Assembly (NCBI RefSeq): GCF_002902625.1
Contig: NZ_PPRG01000039.1
Span: 1-57,143 of the forward strand
Length of the DNA stretch: 57,143 nucleotides
Direction of reading: 5' to 3'
Source of the DNA: Staphylococcus devriesei
Lineage (GTDB): Bacteria; Bacillota; Bacilli; Staphylococcales; Staphylococcaceae
Below the pieces are notes generated by a model. That model worked only from the letters and a program-made list of their open reading frames with translations, was not told where the DNA came from and ran no database searches. Positions 43,128 through 54,341 of this stretch are shown here, one piece after another (positions within the stretch are counted from its first letter, which is position 1; every line of letters starts with the position of its first letter). A program made the translations under genes and the position numbers.

Positions 43128-43931
43128 GTGCCTAAAATCACTAAAATTGAAGTACAAAAGAAAAATAAAGAACGATTTAATCTATTCTTAGACGGAGAAT
43201 TTGAAATGGGAATAGATATTGATACATTAGTTAAATTTAATTTGAAAAAGGGTCAAATCGTTGAACCTAAAGATATGGAGCTAATCCAAAAACATGAGCA
43301 CTATAGATTAGGCATTAACATGGCGATTCAATATCTCTCCTACAAGAAAAGAACAGAGAAAGAAGTACGACAACATCTTGCTAAAAATGAAATAAGTGAC
43401 ACTGCTATTCAGCAAGTTATCGATTATTGTTATAAAGAAATGTATATTAATCATGATGATTATGCAGAAAGCTTAAAAAATACAATGCTAAATACTACTG
43501 ATAAAGGTCCGGAAATATATAAGCAAAAATTATACCAAGTGGGTATTGAACCTAATATTATTGCTAATTATGTAGCACTATATGAAGAAGAACAATCATT
43601 AGAAGCGGTCATAGGTGTTGCAGAGAAAATAATGCGCACAAAAAAAGGACTCGCTTCAAAGGTCAAACAGAAAGTTTTACAAAGTCTCATTCAAAAAGGT
43701 TATTCAATGGAAGTGGCGCAACAAGCTTTGGGTGAATTGGATTTCACCCAAGACGAAGAAGCCATTGATCAGTTATTAGCAAACGATTTGGAAAAAGTTT
43801 ATACTAAACAACGCCGTAAATATGATGGCCAAATGTTGGTAATGAAAACAATTGAGTCTCTTATGAGAAAAGGATATAAGTATGATAAAATTAAAATTAA
43901 ATTAGAAGAAAGTGGTATTTCAGATGGATAA
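43128..43931 (+). CDS. recX: Recombination regulator RecX
   Basis: Modulates RecA filament formation. The 267-residue product is longer than Gram-negative RecX, as usual in Firmicutes, with three RecX helical repeats ([16 protein letters not shown], the repeat near [15 protein letters not shown], and [18 protein letters not shown]). GTG start with AGGAGG and GGGG upstream. yfhH begins inside the last codons (8-base overlap). Confidence 0.92.
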   Translation: MPKITKIEVQKKNKERFNLFLDGEFEMGIDIDTLVKFNLKKGQIVEPKDMELIQKHEHYRLGINMAIQYLSYKKRTEKEVRQHLAKNEISDTAIQQVIDYCYKEMYINHDDYAESLKNTMLNTTDKGPEIYKQKLYQVGIEPNIIANYVALYEEEQSLEAVIGVAEKIMRTKKGLASKVKQKVLQSLIQKGYSMEVAQQALGELDFTQDEEAIDQLLANDLEKVYTKQRRKYDGQMLVMKTIESLMRKGYKYDKIKIKLEESGISDG

Positions 43932-44238
43932 CAAGAGACTAAATGAAATGTCAGAACAAGAGATTAGACATGAAATTCAAACATATAGAGAAAAAATGCG
44001 TAAAGCTGAAATGAACGGTATTATGAACGAATATGATGTATATCAAAGTAAAGTTATTGTCGCTGAAAGTTACTTAGTTGACCGTACAAAGGTTGAGCTT
44101 GGCAGAATGTATAAATTAAACGATGGCAGTGACCAATATTTTAAAGTAGAACGCTTAAAAGGCATATTTGCTTGGGGATATAGAATTAATAGTTCATCTC
44201 CTGAAGAAGGTTTGCCACTTGCTTTATTAAAAATTTAG
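43924..44238 (+). CDS. YfhH family protein (DUF1811)
   Basis: A 104-residue protein with an N-terminal helical part ([20 protein letters not shown]) and a C-terminal SH3-like beta part ([21 protein letters not shown], then FAWGYRI). Function unknown; the position next to recX is conserved in bacilli. The start at 43924 overlaps recX; an alternative start at 43912 has no better site. The TagH-like gene follows 15 bases later, so it may be on the same transcript. Confidence 0.87.
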   Translation: MDNKRLNEMSEQEIRHEIQTYREKMRKAEMNGIMNEYDVYQSKVIVAESYLVDRTKVELGRMYKLNDGSDQYFKVERLKGIFAWGYRINSSSPEEGLPLALLKI

Positions 44239-44253
44239 AAGGATGTAACACGA

Positions 44254-45765
44254 ATGGGAAGTTCAATAATTTTAAAGTTACTTAATGTTACACATTATTA
44301 TAGAAATAAGAAAAATAGAAAATGGTATTTACCTTTTGGATATGATGCAGAAGATATTGAATTAAACAAAATCTCCTTGCACATTTATCAAGGTGAAGCA
44401 TTAGCTATTATTGGAGAACCTGGCTCATCTAAAACGTTATTAGGTAGAATTATAGCTGGCGATATCAAACCCGATAGAGGTAAAATGGTGAAATCTGCCT
44501 CCACGTATTATGGAGATATTAAAGATAAACATTTACTTCACATTACTGTTAAAGAATATGTTAAAGATATTCAACAGTTATTTACATATGAAACATCATC
44601 GCATAACATAGAACAAATTATTAAATACGCTCATTTAGATGAGAAAGCATCTGTGAAAATCAATGAATTAAGTCATACAGAATTTGCACAATTAATACTA
44701 AGTCTCGCGCGTGTATGCCGTGCCGAGGTGCTAATTCTAAATCATATTATTGAACATCTAGACGATTCTTTTCTAGAAAAAGCAAAACAACTTTCTAAAG
44801 ATTATATTTCTGATAATCAATCTCTCATACTTATTGATGATGATATTAATAAGGTTGCTCAAGTTAGTAACTATGTAGCTTGGATATCACATGGCCAAGT
44901 AAGAATGGAAGGTTCTTTAAACCAAGTATTACCAATATTTAAGGACCACGAGCGGGACAGATTAAGTATTGATAATGAAGAGGAACAACAAAACTTTGAT
45001 TTAGATTGGAAAGAAAGTCGCAGTCGTTTACCTGATATGAGTTATAACTTTAAACGCGTAGAACGGTATAAGAACGCTAAAGTTCCAGAATTTGTTGTTA
45101 AATTTTGGACGATACTTACCACAAGTGTATTAGCACTCATTTTAATCGGTGCTTTAGTAATGAATAATATTGGAATTATCGAAGCACCCACGATTGAAAC
45201 ACAGAAAAAAGTTCAGAACAAAGATCCTTTTGAAGAAAAGCTTGCATACGGTATTGTCATGAATGATTCGATCACACTTAATGGAGCATCTAATATTAAA
45301 ATACCTAAATATACATTTGTTACAATCACGGGTGAAAACTCCAAGAAGTATAAGGTGACAATGAATGATAAAGATTATGAAATAGGGAAAAGTAAACTTC
45401 AATATTTTAATCCAGCTGCGTTATACGAGTTGCATTCATTAAGTACTCTAGCTCCATATATGAAGTCTAATTATAGTGATTATGTCGATTATTTTAATAG
45501 TCAATTACATAAAAAGCACGAACAAGTTAAGAAAACACTAGTGCCTGATGAAGATTCACGCTACGTGGTTGCAGTGACGCAACAACCCATTGATATGCTA
45601 TTTAATGATCAAAATAAATTAACAGGATTTGTTTTTCCAATAGTTGATAAAGATAAACTAAAAGATAAATATCACATTACTCAAGATTTATGGATTGTGA
45701 AAACGGACAATGGTTATCTTATTGCGGATATGAATGATAGCAAATGGATTTATATTGAATTGTAG
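44254..45765 (+). CDS. TagH-like ABC protein with degenerate ATPase motifs and extracellular C-terminal domain
   Basis: The 503-residue protein has an ABC nucleotide-binding fold (about 1-230), a linker, one transmembrane helix (about 285-305) and a 200-residue extracellular domain, the plan of B. subtilis TagH. It aligns by eye with wall teichoic acid exporter ATPases (KVAQVSNYVAWISHGQ and LNQVLPIF match TarH-like sequence). Every catalytic motif is altered: Walker A GEPGSSKT (54-61; Gly to Ser59), signature LSHTE instead of LSGGQ (139-143), Walker B ILNHI instead of IDEA (Asn163, His164), and the H-loop His is Asp196. It is therefore unlikely to hydrolyse ATP alone. Start after GAAGGATG. 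It is 8 bases before the permease-like gene and follows recX-yfhH. Not a true TarH, as it lacks the motifs. Confidence 0.8.
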   Translation: MGSSIILKLLNVTHYYRNKKNRKWYLPFGYDAEDIELNKISLHIYQGEALAIIGEPGSSKTLLGRIIAGDIKPDRGKMVKSASTYYGDIKDKHLLHITVKEYVKDIQQLFTYETSSHNIEQIIKYAHLDEKASVKINELSHTEFAQLILSLARVCRAEVLILNHIIEHLDDSFLEKAKQLSKDYISDNQSLILIDDDINKVAQVSNYVAWISHGQVRMEGSLNQVLPIFKDHERDRLSIDNEEEQQNFDLDWKESRSRLPDMSYNFKRVERYKNAKVPEFVVKFWTILTTSVLALILIGALVMNNIGIIEAPTIETQKKVQNKDPFEEKLAYGIVMNDSITLNGASNIKIPKYTFVTITGENSKKYKVTMNDKDYEIGKSKLQYFNPAALYELHSLSTLAPYMKSNYSDYVDYFNSQLHKKHEQVKKTLVPDEDSRYVVAVTQQPIDMLFNDQNKLTGFVFPIVDKDKLKDKYHITQDLWIVKTDNGYLIADMNDSKWIYIEL

Positions 45766-45773
45766 GTGTAAAA

Positions 45774-46568
45774 ATGATAGATAATTTATTATTATATTTT
45801 AATTTTTTTCCATCACTCATGAAATTCGCTAAACAACGAATTATTGATACTAAAAAGTGGTTTATAACTCTATTTGTAGCTCAATTAATACTTATAGCGA
45901 TTGTGGTCATCTCACTTTCAATAATGGAAATCGAAGAAATTGTTAAGGCTAGATGGTTATATAGAATGATTACATTTATATCATTTAGCACGATTATGGC
46001 TACAGTTTATAAGTCATATAGAGAATATAGTCGAGATTATTTAGTCACAAAATCATTTCAATTAACGCCCTTAGTAACAACGATAGCTAATATTTTAGTT
46101 GGAAATATTATTCTGATGGTTTTAACATTAATTATCGCGATTTTTAAACCTATTAACTTTGAAACATCAATGCTAGCATATTTATTTTTCGTATTGATGA
46201 CTATAATAAGTATGATTTTGATTACGGTTACATTAGGATTACTCGACATTCTAAGTAAAAAGATAATAACAGCATTTATAGTAGGTAGTATTGTAAGCTT
46301 TTTACTGTTACCAATACTTTACTTACCTAGTACTAAAACAAATTTATTGAATCAAGTTCTAAAGCTAAATCCGTTCTATTATATAGTGGACGGTTCGGCA
46401 ACTTCAGCTATTTTTGGAGCAATTAATATATATAATGTGACTTATCATATCTACTTCTTAATTTTTTTAGTTATATTAGGAACACTAAATTTTATGATAA
46501 TGAGATATGTTGCACATAAAAAATATAGATACTCACAAGACGCTATAACAACAAAAAATGAAAATTAA
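45774..46568 (+). CDS. TagG-like ABC-2 type membrane protein
   Basis: The 264-residue protein has six predicted transmembrane helices (for example FITLFVAQLILIAIVVISLS, IANILVGNIILMVLTLIIAI, YLFFVLMTIISMILITVTL, IITAFIVGSIVSFLLLPILY). The segment LPILYLPSTKTNLLNQVLKL followed by NPFYYIVDG closely parallels the FSPILWLPKN ... NPVYFIAES segment of teichoic acid permease TarG as remembered, so it is a divergent member of that family. It starts 8 bases after the TagH-like gene; the two are surely co-transcribed. The substrate is unknown. It could be an envelope polymer exporter or a regulator of TarGH. Confidence 0.75.
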   Translation: MIDNLLLYFNFFPSLMKFAKQRIIDTKKWFITLFVAQLILIAIVVISLSIMEIEEIVKARWLYRMITFISFSTIMATVYKSYREYSRDYLVTKSFQLTPLVTTIANILVGNIILMVLTLIIAIFKPINFETSMLAYLFFVLMTIISMILITVTLGLLDILSKKIITAFIVGSIVSFLLLPILYLPSTKTNLLNQVLKLNPFYYIVDGSATSAIFGAINIYNVTYHIYFLIFLVILGTLNFMIMRYVAHKKYRYSQDAITTKNEN

Positions 46569-46689
46569 AAAAAGAAATAGTAATCTATTAACAATTTAAT
46601 CATATACATTACGTTGTTATAATGCAGTTGTAAATGAAATGATATAGAATTAGTGTTCTCTGATTCTAATCAACTGACTAATCGTAGGA

Positions 46690-46725
46690 AAAGGCTGAGA
46701 CACTTAGATAAATGTCTCAGCCTTT
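46690..46725. terminator. Bidirectional terminator after the TagGH-like pair
   Basis: AAAGGCTGAGACA pairs perfectly with TGTCTCAGCCTTT around a short loop; it lies between convergent genes. Confidence 0.92.
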
Positions 46726-46785
46726 ACTAGTTTAGCAATCAATAATAGAAATATTAGTTTTTAAATAAATTAGAGAGTTATTAGA

Positions 46786-47763
46786 TTAATGTGAATACAA
46801 TTTCTTTTGTAACTTTTCTTCACTGAAAACCCATCCAATATACGAGTGGTCAATATTATTATCATTATCGACATGAGCAATTGCGGCAAAGGAATAATGC
46901 CCTTTATTTAAATATCTCAAGTCTATAAGTCTTATCTCAGTGGTATCATCATCTAATCTTCTTGTTTGCCAACGATAGATTGAAGAAAAGTTTAAAAATG
47001 TTCTAATGTCAGAGTTGCTTTTAAGTTGCCATAATAATGTATCAGGAGAAAAGTTTTGACGCTTCACTTTATCACTAAATACGACATTACGACCGTGAGC
47101 TCTACCTACATAATCATGTTCTTCAGTTTGGATAGCGACTCTCCATTCCATAAATTTCATTGTAGGCGCCACAAAGATTTTTACTGGGTTATGTTGTTGT
47201 TGAATTTGTTTTAACGCTTGTCTTTTAATAATAGCTTGCATTTGGAAACGAATAATATAATACACAATTAATACGCCGATAATAGGGAAAAAGACCAAGA
47301 ACGGATGAACACCCAATAACCAAATGATAATTCCAAGACATAAAATGCTAAAGATGATGGGGTCAAACGTGTTAATAACGCTTAGTTGAATCCATTTGTT
47401 CGTTATTGGCCGTAATGCTTGAGTGCCATATGAGTTAAAGATATCTACAAATACATGTAAAAATACTGCAAGTTGTGCCCATAACCATATATGAGTGGTA
47501 TCTACATTAGGAAAAATGACGTAAATAAAGAATGCAATCAATATGGGCCATAAAATAGTAAAAGGTATCGAATGTGTAATCCCTCTATGATGGGAAATAT
47601 ATGTAGCATTATTTTTTAGTTTTAAAACTGTATCACCATCAGGGATTAAAGATCCAGCAATAAGTGTAGTTGCAGTAGCTACCATTGTATTAGCCATCAC
47701 AGGATCTTGTGTGGCTAATGCAGTTAGCCCGACACCCATTGCAATATGTGTGGCTGTATCCAT
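46786..47763 (-). CDS. YfhP-like metal-dependent hydrolase (DUF457)
   Basis: The 325-residue protein has the LexA-binding/YdjM-type membrane hydrolase layout: HIAMGVGL at the N terminus, SLIPDGDTVLKLK and HHRGITHSIPF with potential metal ligands, and several membrane helices over residues 55-175. A C-terminal soluble domain (about 180-325) follows. In B. subtilis YfhP is a regulator-like neighbour of yfhQ (mutY), matching this layout. The role is not proven. It is divergent from mutY, about 140 bases away. Confidence 0.85.
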   Translation of the reverse strand: MDTATHIAMGVGLTALATQDPVMANTMVATATTLIAGSLIPDGDTVLKLKNNATYISHHRGITHSIPFTILWPILIAFFIYVIFPNVDTTHIWLWAQLAVFLHVFVDIFNSYGTQALRPITNKWIQLSVINTFDPIIFSILCLGIIIWLLGVHPFLVFFPIIGVLIVYYIIRFQMQAIIKRQALKQIQQQHNPVKIFVAPTMKFMEWRVAIQTEEHDYVGRAHGRNVVFSDKVKRQNFSPDTLLWQLKSNSDIRTFLNFSSIYRWQTRRLDDDTTEIRLIDLRYLNKGHYSFAAIAHVDNDNNIDHSYIGWVFSEEKLQKKLYSH

Positions 47764-47905
47764 AAACGTTCACTCTTTTCATCTTAATTTAATTTATATT
47801 ATAATCTAAAAGTTACAATAACAAAATGAAGAGACTTAACAAAATATTAAATAATTTAGCACATTGAATTACATTCAATAAATGTGAGAGCAGTAGAAAG
47901 GAAAA

Positions 47906-48958
47906 ATGTTGATGTTACAAGAGCACTCTTTTAAAGAAAATATAGTAACATGGTTCGAGAAAAATCAAAGAACAATGCCTTGGCGAGAAACTACTAATCC
48001 ATATTATATATGGCTAAGTGAGGTAATGCTGCAACAAACTCAAGTGAAAACAGTTATAGATTATTATCACCGATTTATTACACGTTTTCCTACAATTGAA
48101 GATTTAAGTCAAGCCCACGAAGACGAGGTGCTCAAATATTGGGAAGGACTAGGTTATTATAGTCGTGCACGAAACTTCCATACTGCTATTAAAGAAGTAG
48201 AAGCGGAATATGGAGGCCTCGTGCCGAATTCTCCTGAAAAATTTGGCAAGTTAAAAGGCGTAGGCCCCTATACACAAGCAGCTGTTATGAGTATAGCGTA
48301 TAATCAACCGCTTGCTACTGTAGATGGAAATGTATTTAGAGTATGGTCGCGTATAAATAACGATGCACGTGATACTAAATTACAATCAACGCGAAAAGCT
48401 TTTGAACAGGAATTACAACCATATGTTAATGAAGAGGCCGGGACTTTCAATCAATCGATGATGGAACTAGGGGCTTTGATATGCACACCTAAAAATCCAT
48501 TATGTTTATTTTGTCCTGTACAAGAAAATTGTGAAGCCTTCAAAGAGGGCACTGTTTTAGAACTTCCAGTTAAAACTAAAAACGTTAAGAAAAAAACTGT
48601 AGAACAAAGTATATTTTTAATTAGAAATAATAAAGGGCACTATCTCATTGAGAAACGTCAAGAAAAGTTATTAAACGGTATGTGGCAATTTTTAATGTTT
48701 GAGGAACCTAATGCACTAGAACAATTAGAAGCAAAGTTAGGCATGTCACTAAATATTGCTGAAGAAAAAGTATGCCAATTCAAACATCAATTCACACATA
48801 AAACTTGGAATATGCAAGTATATAGTGTAATTGAGGAAGTAAATCTTTCAGAAAAAGAAATAAATAAGAAAAATATGACTTGGTTTGATTTAGATAAGCG
48901 ACAAAATTACACAATGCCCGTATCTATGAATAAAGTATATGAATTCATTAATGGTTAA
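47906..48958 (+). CDS. mutY: Adenine DNA glycosylase MutY
   Basis: Removes adenine mispaired with 8-oxoguanine. The 350-residue product has the catalytic Glu in WLSEVMLQQTQVKTV, the HhH-GPD motif GVGPYTQAAV, the catalytic Asp in LATVDGNVFRV, and the [4Fe-4S] loop CTPKNPLCLFCPVQENC with spacing 6-2-5. A C-terminal NUDIX-like MutT domain for 8-oxoG recognition runs from about 230. The start could be 47906 or 47912; AAAGGA precedes both and the difference is two residues. Confidence 0.95.
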   Translation: MLMLQEHSFKENIVTWFEKNQRTMPWRETTNPYYIWLSEVMLQQTQVKTVIDYYHRFITRFPTIEDLSQAHEDEVLKYWEGLGYYSRARNFHTAIKEVEAEYGGLVPNSPEKFGKLKGVGPYTQAAVMSIAYNQPLATVDGNVFRVWSRINNDARDTKLQSTRKAFEQELQPYVNEEAGTFNQSMMELGALICTPKNPLCLFCPVQENCEAFKEGTVLELPVKTKNVKKKTVEQSIFLIRNNKGHYLIEKRQEKLLNGMWQFLMFEEPNALEQLEAKLGMSLNIAEEKVCQFKHQFTHKTWNMQVYSVIEEVNLSEKEINKKNMTWFDLDKRQNYTMPVSMNKVYEFING

Positions 48959-49037
48959 CTTCTATAGATAAGTCACAATCTAAATTTAAATCCATTAATA
49001 TTTTAACCATTCCTTTCTAAAGACTACCTTAAAAATA

Positions 49038-49046
49038 TGCTATAAT
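49038..49046 (+). promoter_or_regulatory. Extended -10 promoter of ntdp
   Basis: TGC-TATAAT, 36 bases before the start. Confidence 0.6.
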
Positions 49047-49066
49047 CTAAAGTGCGAAAATAATAA

Positions 49067-49624
<558 letters not shown>

Positions 49625-49680
49625 GCATAAAAGATGTAATTACGATTTATTTGTTTTATAGTACTTGAGTGATAATAGTT

Positions 49681-49743
49681 AGAGGTTGAAATGACTTTAT
49701 TATTATAGACGTTGTAGTTTGTAATACTAAGTCTTCAACCTCT
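49681..49743 (+). terminator. Terminator of ntdp
   Basis: AGAGGTTGAA pairs with TTCAACCTCT; an inner GACTT/AAGTC stem extends it, and T-rich sequence follows. Confidence 0.75.
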
Positions 49744-49789
49744 ATTAATTTTCATTTAGTAAATAAGAGCGACATAAGGGGGGATTGGA

Positions 49790-51526
49790 ATGATACGACG
49801 CTATTTAGAGTTTGTAAAACCATATAAATATCGTATTATTGCCACCATTATAATTGGTATTATTAAATTCGGCATACCGATGTTAATTCCATTATTAATT
49901 AAATACGCTATTGATGGCGTAATTAATAATCATGCGCTTTCAACAAATGAGAAATTCCAACATCTTGGCATCGCTATTGGGATTGCTTTATTCATATTCT
50001 TAATTGTGAGACCACCAATCGAGTATTTACGTCAGTATTTAGCGCAATGGACAAGTAACAAAATCTTGTATGATATTCGTAAACAATTATACAACCACCT
50101 ACAAGCATTAAGTGCAAGATTCTATGCTAATAATCAAGTAGGTCAAGTCATTTCAAGGGTTATTAATGATGTAGAACAAACGAAAGACTTTATTTTAACA
50201 GGTTTAATGAACATTTGGTTAGACTGTATCACTATCATTATTGCACTAACGATCATGTTCTTCTTAGATGTTAAATTGACGTTTGCTGCGCTCATCATTT
50301 TCCCATTCTATATTTTGACAGTATATTTTTTCTTTGGACGCTTAAGAAAATTAACCCGCACACGTTCACAAGCGTTGGCAGAAGTTCAAGGATTTCTACA
50401 TGAGCGTGTTCAAGGCATGTCTGTTATTAAAAGCTTTGCGATAGAAAATAATGAAGCTCAGAACTTTGATCAAAAGAACAAAAACTTCTTAAATAAAGCT
50501 TTCCAGCATACATCATGGAATGCCTATTCTTTCGCTGCTATTAATACTGTTACAGACTTAGGGCCAATTATCGTCATTGGAGTAGGTGCCTACCTAGCGA
50601 TTAATGGTTCGATTACAGTTGGTACGTTAGCAGCTTTCGTTGGTTATTTAGAACAACTTTTTGGCCCTTTAAGAAGATTAGTAGCTTCGTTTACTACCTT
50701 AACCCAAAGTTTTGCTTCTATGGACAGGGTCTTCCAACTCATAGATGAAGATTATGATATTAAAAATGGAGTTGGGGCACAGCCAATTGAAATTAAAGAA
50801 GGCCATATTGAATTAAAAGATGTAAGTTTCAAATATAATTCAAATGAAGCAACAATTTTAAAAGATATTAATCTTAACATCAATAAAGGTGATACCGTAG
50901 CATTTGTAGGAATGAGTGGCGGTGGTAAGTCGACATTAATTAATCTAATACCACGTTTCTATGACGTTTCGAAAGGTGAAATTCTAATTGATGGCCATAA
51001 TATTAAAGATTTCTTAACAGGTAGTTTAAGAAATCAAATAGGATTGGTACAACAAGATAATGTGTTATTCTCTGATACGGTTAGAGAAAATATTTTACTT
51101 GGACGACCAAATGCGACAGAAGAAGAAATTATTAAAGCCGCTAAAATGGCCAACGCACATGATTTTATCATGAACTTACAAGATGGTTATGATACAGAAG
51201 TAGGGGAACGAGGCGTTAAATTATCTGGTGGTCAAAAACAACGACTATCTATCGCACGTATCTTCCTAAACGATCCACCAATTTTAATTTTAGATGAGGC
51301 AACTAGTGCGCTTGATTTGGAAAGTGAAGCAATTATTCAAGAAGCCTTGGATGTATTAAGTAAAAATCGTACAACGCTTATCGTTGCCCATCGACTATCA
51401 ACGATTACTCATGCTGACAAGATTATTGTTATGCAAAATGGTCAAATCGTTGAAACAGGATCACATCAAGAACTTATTGCTAAAAAAGGCGCTTATGAAC
51501 ACCTATATAGTATTCAAAATCTATAA
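49790..51526 (+). CDS. Sav1866-type homodimeric ABC multidrug exporter
   Basis: A half-transporter of the MsbA/P-glycoprotein class; the S. aureus orthologue Sav1866 is the crystal-structure prototype. The 578-residue length is identical to it. The six-helix transmembrane domain covers about 1-320, with intracellular loops ([15 protein letters not shown]), and the ATPase domain has Walker [10 protein letters not shown] (about 374-382), Q loop [11 protein letters not shown], signature [10 protein letters not shown], Walker [13 protein letters not shown] and switch His IVAHR. GGGGGAT precedes the start. The physiological substrate is uncertain. Confidence 0.97.
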   Translation: MIRRYLEFVKPYKYRIIATIIIGIIKFGIPMLIPLLIKYAIDGVINNHALSTNEKFQHLGIAIGIALFIFLIVRPPIEYLRQYLAQWTSNKILYDIRKQLYNHLQALSARFYANNQVGQVISRVINDVEQTKDFILTGLMNIWLDCITIIIALTIMFFLDVKLTFAALIIFPFYILTVYFFFGRLRKLTRTRSQALAEVQGFLHERVQGMSVIKSFAIENNEAQNFDQKNKNFLNKAFQHTSWNAYSFAAINTVTDLGPIIVIGVGAYLAINGSITVGTLAAFVGYLEQLFGPLRRLVASFTTLTQSFASMDRVFQLIDEDYDIKNGVGAQPIEIKEGHIELKDVSFKYNSNEATILKDINLNINKGDTVAFVGMSGGGKSTLINLIPRFYDVSKGEILIDGHNIKDFLTGSLRNQIGLVQQDNVLFSDTVRENILLGRPNATEEEIIKAAKMANAHDFIMNLQDGYDTEVGERGVKLSGGQKQRLSIARIFLNDPPILILDEATSALDLESEAIIQEALDVLSKNRTTLIVAHRLSTITHADKIIVMQNGQIVETGSHQELIAKKGAYEHLYSIQNL

Positions 51527-51563
51527 AATATTACAGAGTGAGAGACTTAAACCCTAAAATAAG

Positions 51564-51603
51564 AGGCGTAGAGAAGATTCAATCGTGAATCAACTCTACG
51601 CCT
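51564..51603 (+). terminator. Hairpin after the Sav1866-type gene
   Basis: AGGCGTAGAG pairs with CTCTACGCCT, with an inner GATTC/GAATC stem; the T-run is weak (TTACTT). Confidence 0.7.
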
Positions 51604-51679
51604 TACTTAATATTAGCCTATCGTTTTGTTTGTTTTACGTGTTTCATCCGAGAGCTATATAAACTACTTACTTTTTAAG

Positions 51680-52774
51680 TTATAAATCAAAGTCTTCATC
51701 TGCAATATCTATATCCGTATCATTACGGTGATAAGTAAAGAAACTCAGTCTTAAACGATCAAGATGTTCTAAAAAGTAACGATATTCCTCTATTGTTGCG
51801 ATGATTTGCATAATATTTGAATAAGAATACTCTACTTGATATGGATTTTGAATAAGTTGTTGTTGGAAGGCATCCATAAGATCTTTCTTTTGTGGGTTTC
51901 TAATTTGATTATCAAAATGTTCAACATTATATCGCGCTTTTTTTGATAAACTTTTCAATATTTGTTCGTGATATGCTGTTAAAGAATCTAATTCTAATTT
52001 AATTTGGAAAATGAGATTATGATTTAAACTATGCAAATCATTTTGATAACGCGCCATACGATTTAAAACTTCATAGGCTTGTCTAGTAGTACCCACTACT
52101 TCTTTAAATAGGATTTTCTTTCGATTTTGTTGAAAAGTAGCTTTCCTAGTTAAAGCTTTCTCTTCATTGTAATAGTTGAAAATTTGTTCGAGTTTCGATA
52201 TGCGTGATTCTATCTGTTCACCATCTTCTTTAATCTGATGATAGTCAGAGGCATCGTTTAATACAAGTTTAAACCATATAAATATATCAGAAGCTATATT
52301 CACTGAATTATGGTAAATTTTCGTTTCGAATTTTGGTGGAAGAAAAATTAAGTTAACCACCGAAGCACTTACTACACCAATCATGACTAAAATAAATCTA
52401 AATGCAGCTGCTACATAAAAAGAACCAGTGTGTTGCCCCATAATGATAAGCGCAGTAACTCCAGCTAATGTAGCAACATGTGCTAAATTCAACTTGTATA
52501 AAATGGCGATTAATAGAATCACAGTTACACCCATGATGACTATATTTTTACCAAATATAGTGACCATTATAACTGCGAGAATAGCGCCAATGATGTTACC
52601 TGTAGCTTGTTCGGAGATTGTTTTAATAGAGCGATAAATATTAGGTTGCATTGCTACAATCGCACTAATTCCTGCTACAGATTTCAAACCGACATCATCA
52701 GGTAAGAAAGAAGCTATGAACAAAGCAAGGATGATTGCAATACCAGTCTTAAGTATACGAGCTCCTAGCCTCAA
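51680..52774 (-). CDS. Aromatic acid exporter (ArAE/FUSC) family membrane protein, second copy
   Basis: The 364-residue protein has the same plan as the gene at 30376-31365: an N-terminal hydrophobic half (residues 8-150; GIAIILALFIASFL, AVIMVTIFGKN, HVATLAGVTALIIMG) and a charged helical cytoplasmic half with a long coiled region. It starts LGARILKTGIAI, like the [11 protein letters not shown] of the paralogue. Start: TTG, with AAAGGAG 8 bases upstream. The substrate is unknown. It lies between the Sav1866-type gene and hemL2; no shared transcript is likely as hemL2 has its own terminator. Confidence 0.84.
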   Translation of the reverse strand: MRLGARILKTGIAIILALFIASFLPDDVGLKSVAGISAIVAMQPNIYRSIKTISEQATGNIIGAILAVIMVTIFGKNIVIMGVTVILLIAILYKLNLAHVATLAGVTALIIMGQHTGSFYVAAAFRFILVMIGVVSASVVNLIFLPPKFETKIYHNSVNIASDIFIWFKLVLNDASDYHQIKEDGEQIESRISKLEQIFNYYNEEKALTRKATFQQNRKKILFKEVVGTTRQAYEVLNRMARYQNDLHSLNHNLIFQIKLELDSLTAYHEQILKSLSKKARYNVEHFDNQIRNPQKKDLMDAFQQQLIQNPYQVEYSYSNIMQIIATIEEYRYFLEHLDRLRLSFFTYHRNDTDIDIADEDFDL

Positions 52775-52874
52775 CTATAACGCTCCTTTAAAATTTATTT
52801 ATAGTTAATAACATTGAATTTAGTATACACTTGAAATAAGAACCTATACAAGTTTTATATTGAAGAAATAAAGA

Positions 52875-52922
52875 AATCTACTAAATTGAGATACTATTTA
52901 AAGTTAACAATTTAGTAGATTA
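52875..52922 (-). terminator. Terminator of hemL2
   Basis: AATCTACTAAATTG pairs with CAATTTAGTAGATT; on the minus strand TTCTTTATTTC follows. Confidence 0.85.
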
Positions 52923-52970
52923 ATTTAATGTTAAACTCTGAGATGCTAGATTTAAAAATCTTTTAACTGA

Positions 52971-54260
52971 TTATTTCATTTGGCTAAATGCATAGTCTGC
53001 AGCTTCGAGTGTTTTGTCGATATCTTCTTCAGTGTGTTCCGTTGTAAGGAACCATGCTTCAAATTTAGAAGGTGCTAAATTAATACCTTGGTGCAACATA
53101 AGTTTGAAGAATTTTCCAAATGCTTCCCCATCTGAGTTTTCAACTTGTTCATAATGAGTAATGTGTTCGTCAGTGAAATAGAGCGTTAATGAACCATAAA
53201 CTCTATTAATTGTAGCGGTAATATTATGTTTCTCGATTAATTTATTTAATCCATCTTCTAGACGTTTGCCCAGGGCATCTAACTTTTCATATACGCCATC
53301 TTGCTCAAGAACTTCTAATAGGGCAATACCGGCTCTCATTGATAGAGGGTTACCAGCCATCGTTCCTGCTTGATATGCCGGACCTAAAGGCGCAACATGT
53401 TCCATGATATCTTGGCGTCCACCATATCCACCAATTGGAAGACCGCCACCAATAATTTTCCCGAAAGCTGTTAAATCAGGGTAAACATTTAATAAGTCTT
53501 GTGCTGCTCCATAATGGAAGCGGAATGCAGTGATTACTTCATCATATATTACTAATGCTCCATATTCATGTGTGATTTTATTTACTTCTTCTAAAAATCC
53601 TGGTTGAGGTTCTACCATACCGAAGTTACCTACAATAGGTTCAACTAATACTGCAGCTACTTCATCGCCCCAATGTTTCATAGCTTCTCTATAAGATTCA
53701 ACATCATTAAATGGTACAGTAATAACTTCTTTAGCGACGCTTTCAGGAACACCAGCTGAGTCTGGAGAACCCAATTGTGAAGGACCACTGCCAGCAGCCA
53801 CTAATACTAAGTCGGAATGACCATGGTATGAACCAGCAAATTTTATGATTTTATTACGTTTAGTATAAGCGCGTGCAACACGAATAGTTGTCATGACAGC
53901 TTCAGTTCCAGAGTTTACAAATCTAATTTTCTCTAAAGAAGGAATAGCCTCACGCAATTTTTTACTAAATTCAATTTCTAGTTCTGTTGGCGTACCATAA
54001 AGAACACCTTTAGCTGCTTGATCTTGAATAGCTTCAGTAATATGAGGATGTGCGTGGCCAGTAATGATAGGACCATAAGCTTGTAAGTAATCGATAAACT
54101 TATTGCCATCTACATCATATAAATAAGCTCCGTGCCCTTCTTGCATCACGACTGGTGCACCGCCACCAACTGCTTTATAAGAACGTGAAGGTGAGTTTAC
54201 ACCACCTAAGATATATTCATTAGATAATTCTTGGAGACGTTCACTCTCTGTGAAATTCAT
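52971..54260 (-). CDS. hemL2: Glutamate-1-semialdehyde 2,1-aminomutase
   Basis: Converts glutamate-1-semialdehyde to 5-aminolevulinate, the precursor of haem. The 429-residue product is a class III PLP aminotransferase with the PLP lysine K268 in [10 protein letters not shown], the PLP-phosphate contact NSGTEAV (116-122) and [10 protein letters not shown] for the pyridine Asp. This is the second staphylococcal copy (GsaB), outside the hem operon and next to perR and bcp, in the arrangement seen in S. aureus. The usual signature [19 protein letters not shown] is intact. It is divergent from bcp. Confidence 0.96.
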   Translation of the reverse strand: MNFTESERLQELSNEYILGGVNSPSRSYKAVGGGAPVVMQEGHGAYLYDVDGNKFIDYLQAYGPIITGHAHPHITEAIQDQAAKGVLYGTPTELEIEFSKKLREAIPSLEKIRFVNSGTEAVMTTIRVARAYTKRNKIIKFAGSYHGHSDLVLVAAGSGPSQLGSPDSAGVPESVAKEVITVPFNDVESYREAMKHWGDEVAAVLVEPIVGNFGMVEPQPGFLEEVNKITHEYGALVIYDEVITAFRFHYGAAQDLLNVYPDLTAFGKIIGGGLPIGGYGGRQDIMEHVAPLGPAYQAGTMAGNPLSMRAGIALLEVLEQDGVYEKLDALGKRLEDGLNKLIEKHNITATINRVYGSLTLYFTDEHITHYEQVENSDGEAFGKFFKLMLHQGINLAPSKFEAWFLTTEHTEEDIDKTLEAADYAFSQMK

Positions 54261-54279
54261 TTATTATCAACCTCTCTTA

Positions 54280-54294
54280 TTTTAATAATATTCA
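54280..54294. promoter_or_regulatory. Weak PerR-like site between hemL2 and bcp
   Basis: TTTTAATAATATTCA matches the PerR consensus at 10 of 14 informative positions. bcp is in the S. aureus PerR regulon, which gives the site some support; by sequence alone it would not stand out in this AT-rich DNA. Confidence 0.3.
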
Positions 54295-54341
54295 TTACTA
54301 TCGTATCATATAAATAACAATATTAAGAAATAGGTGAAACA

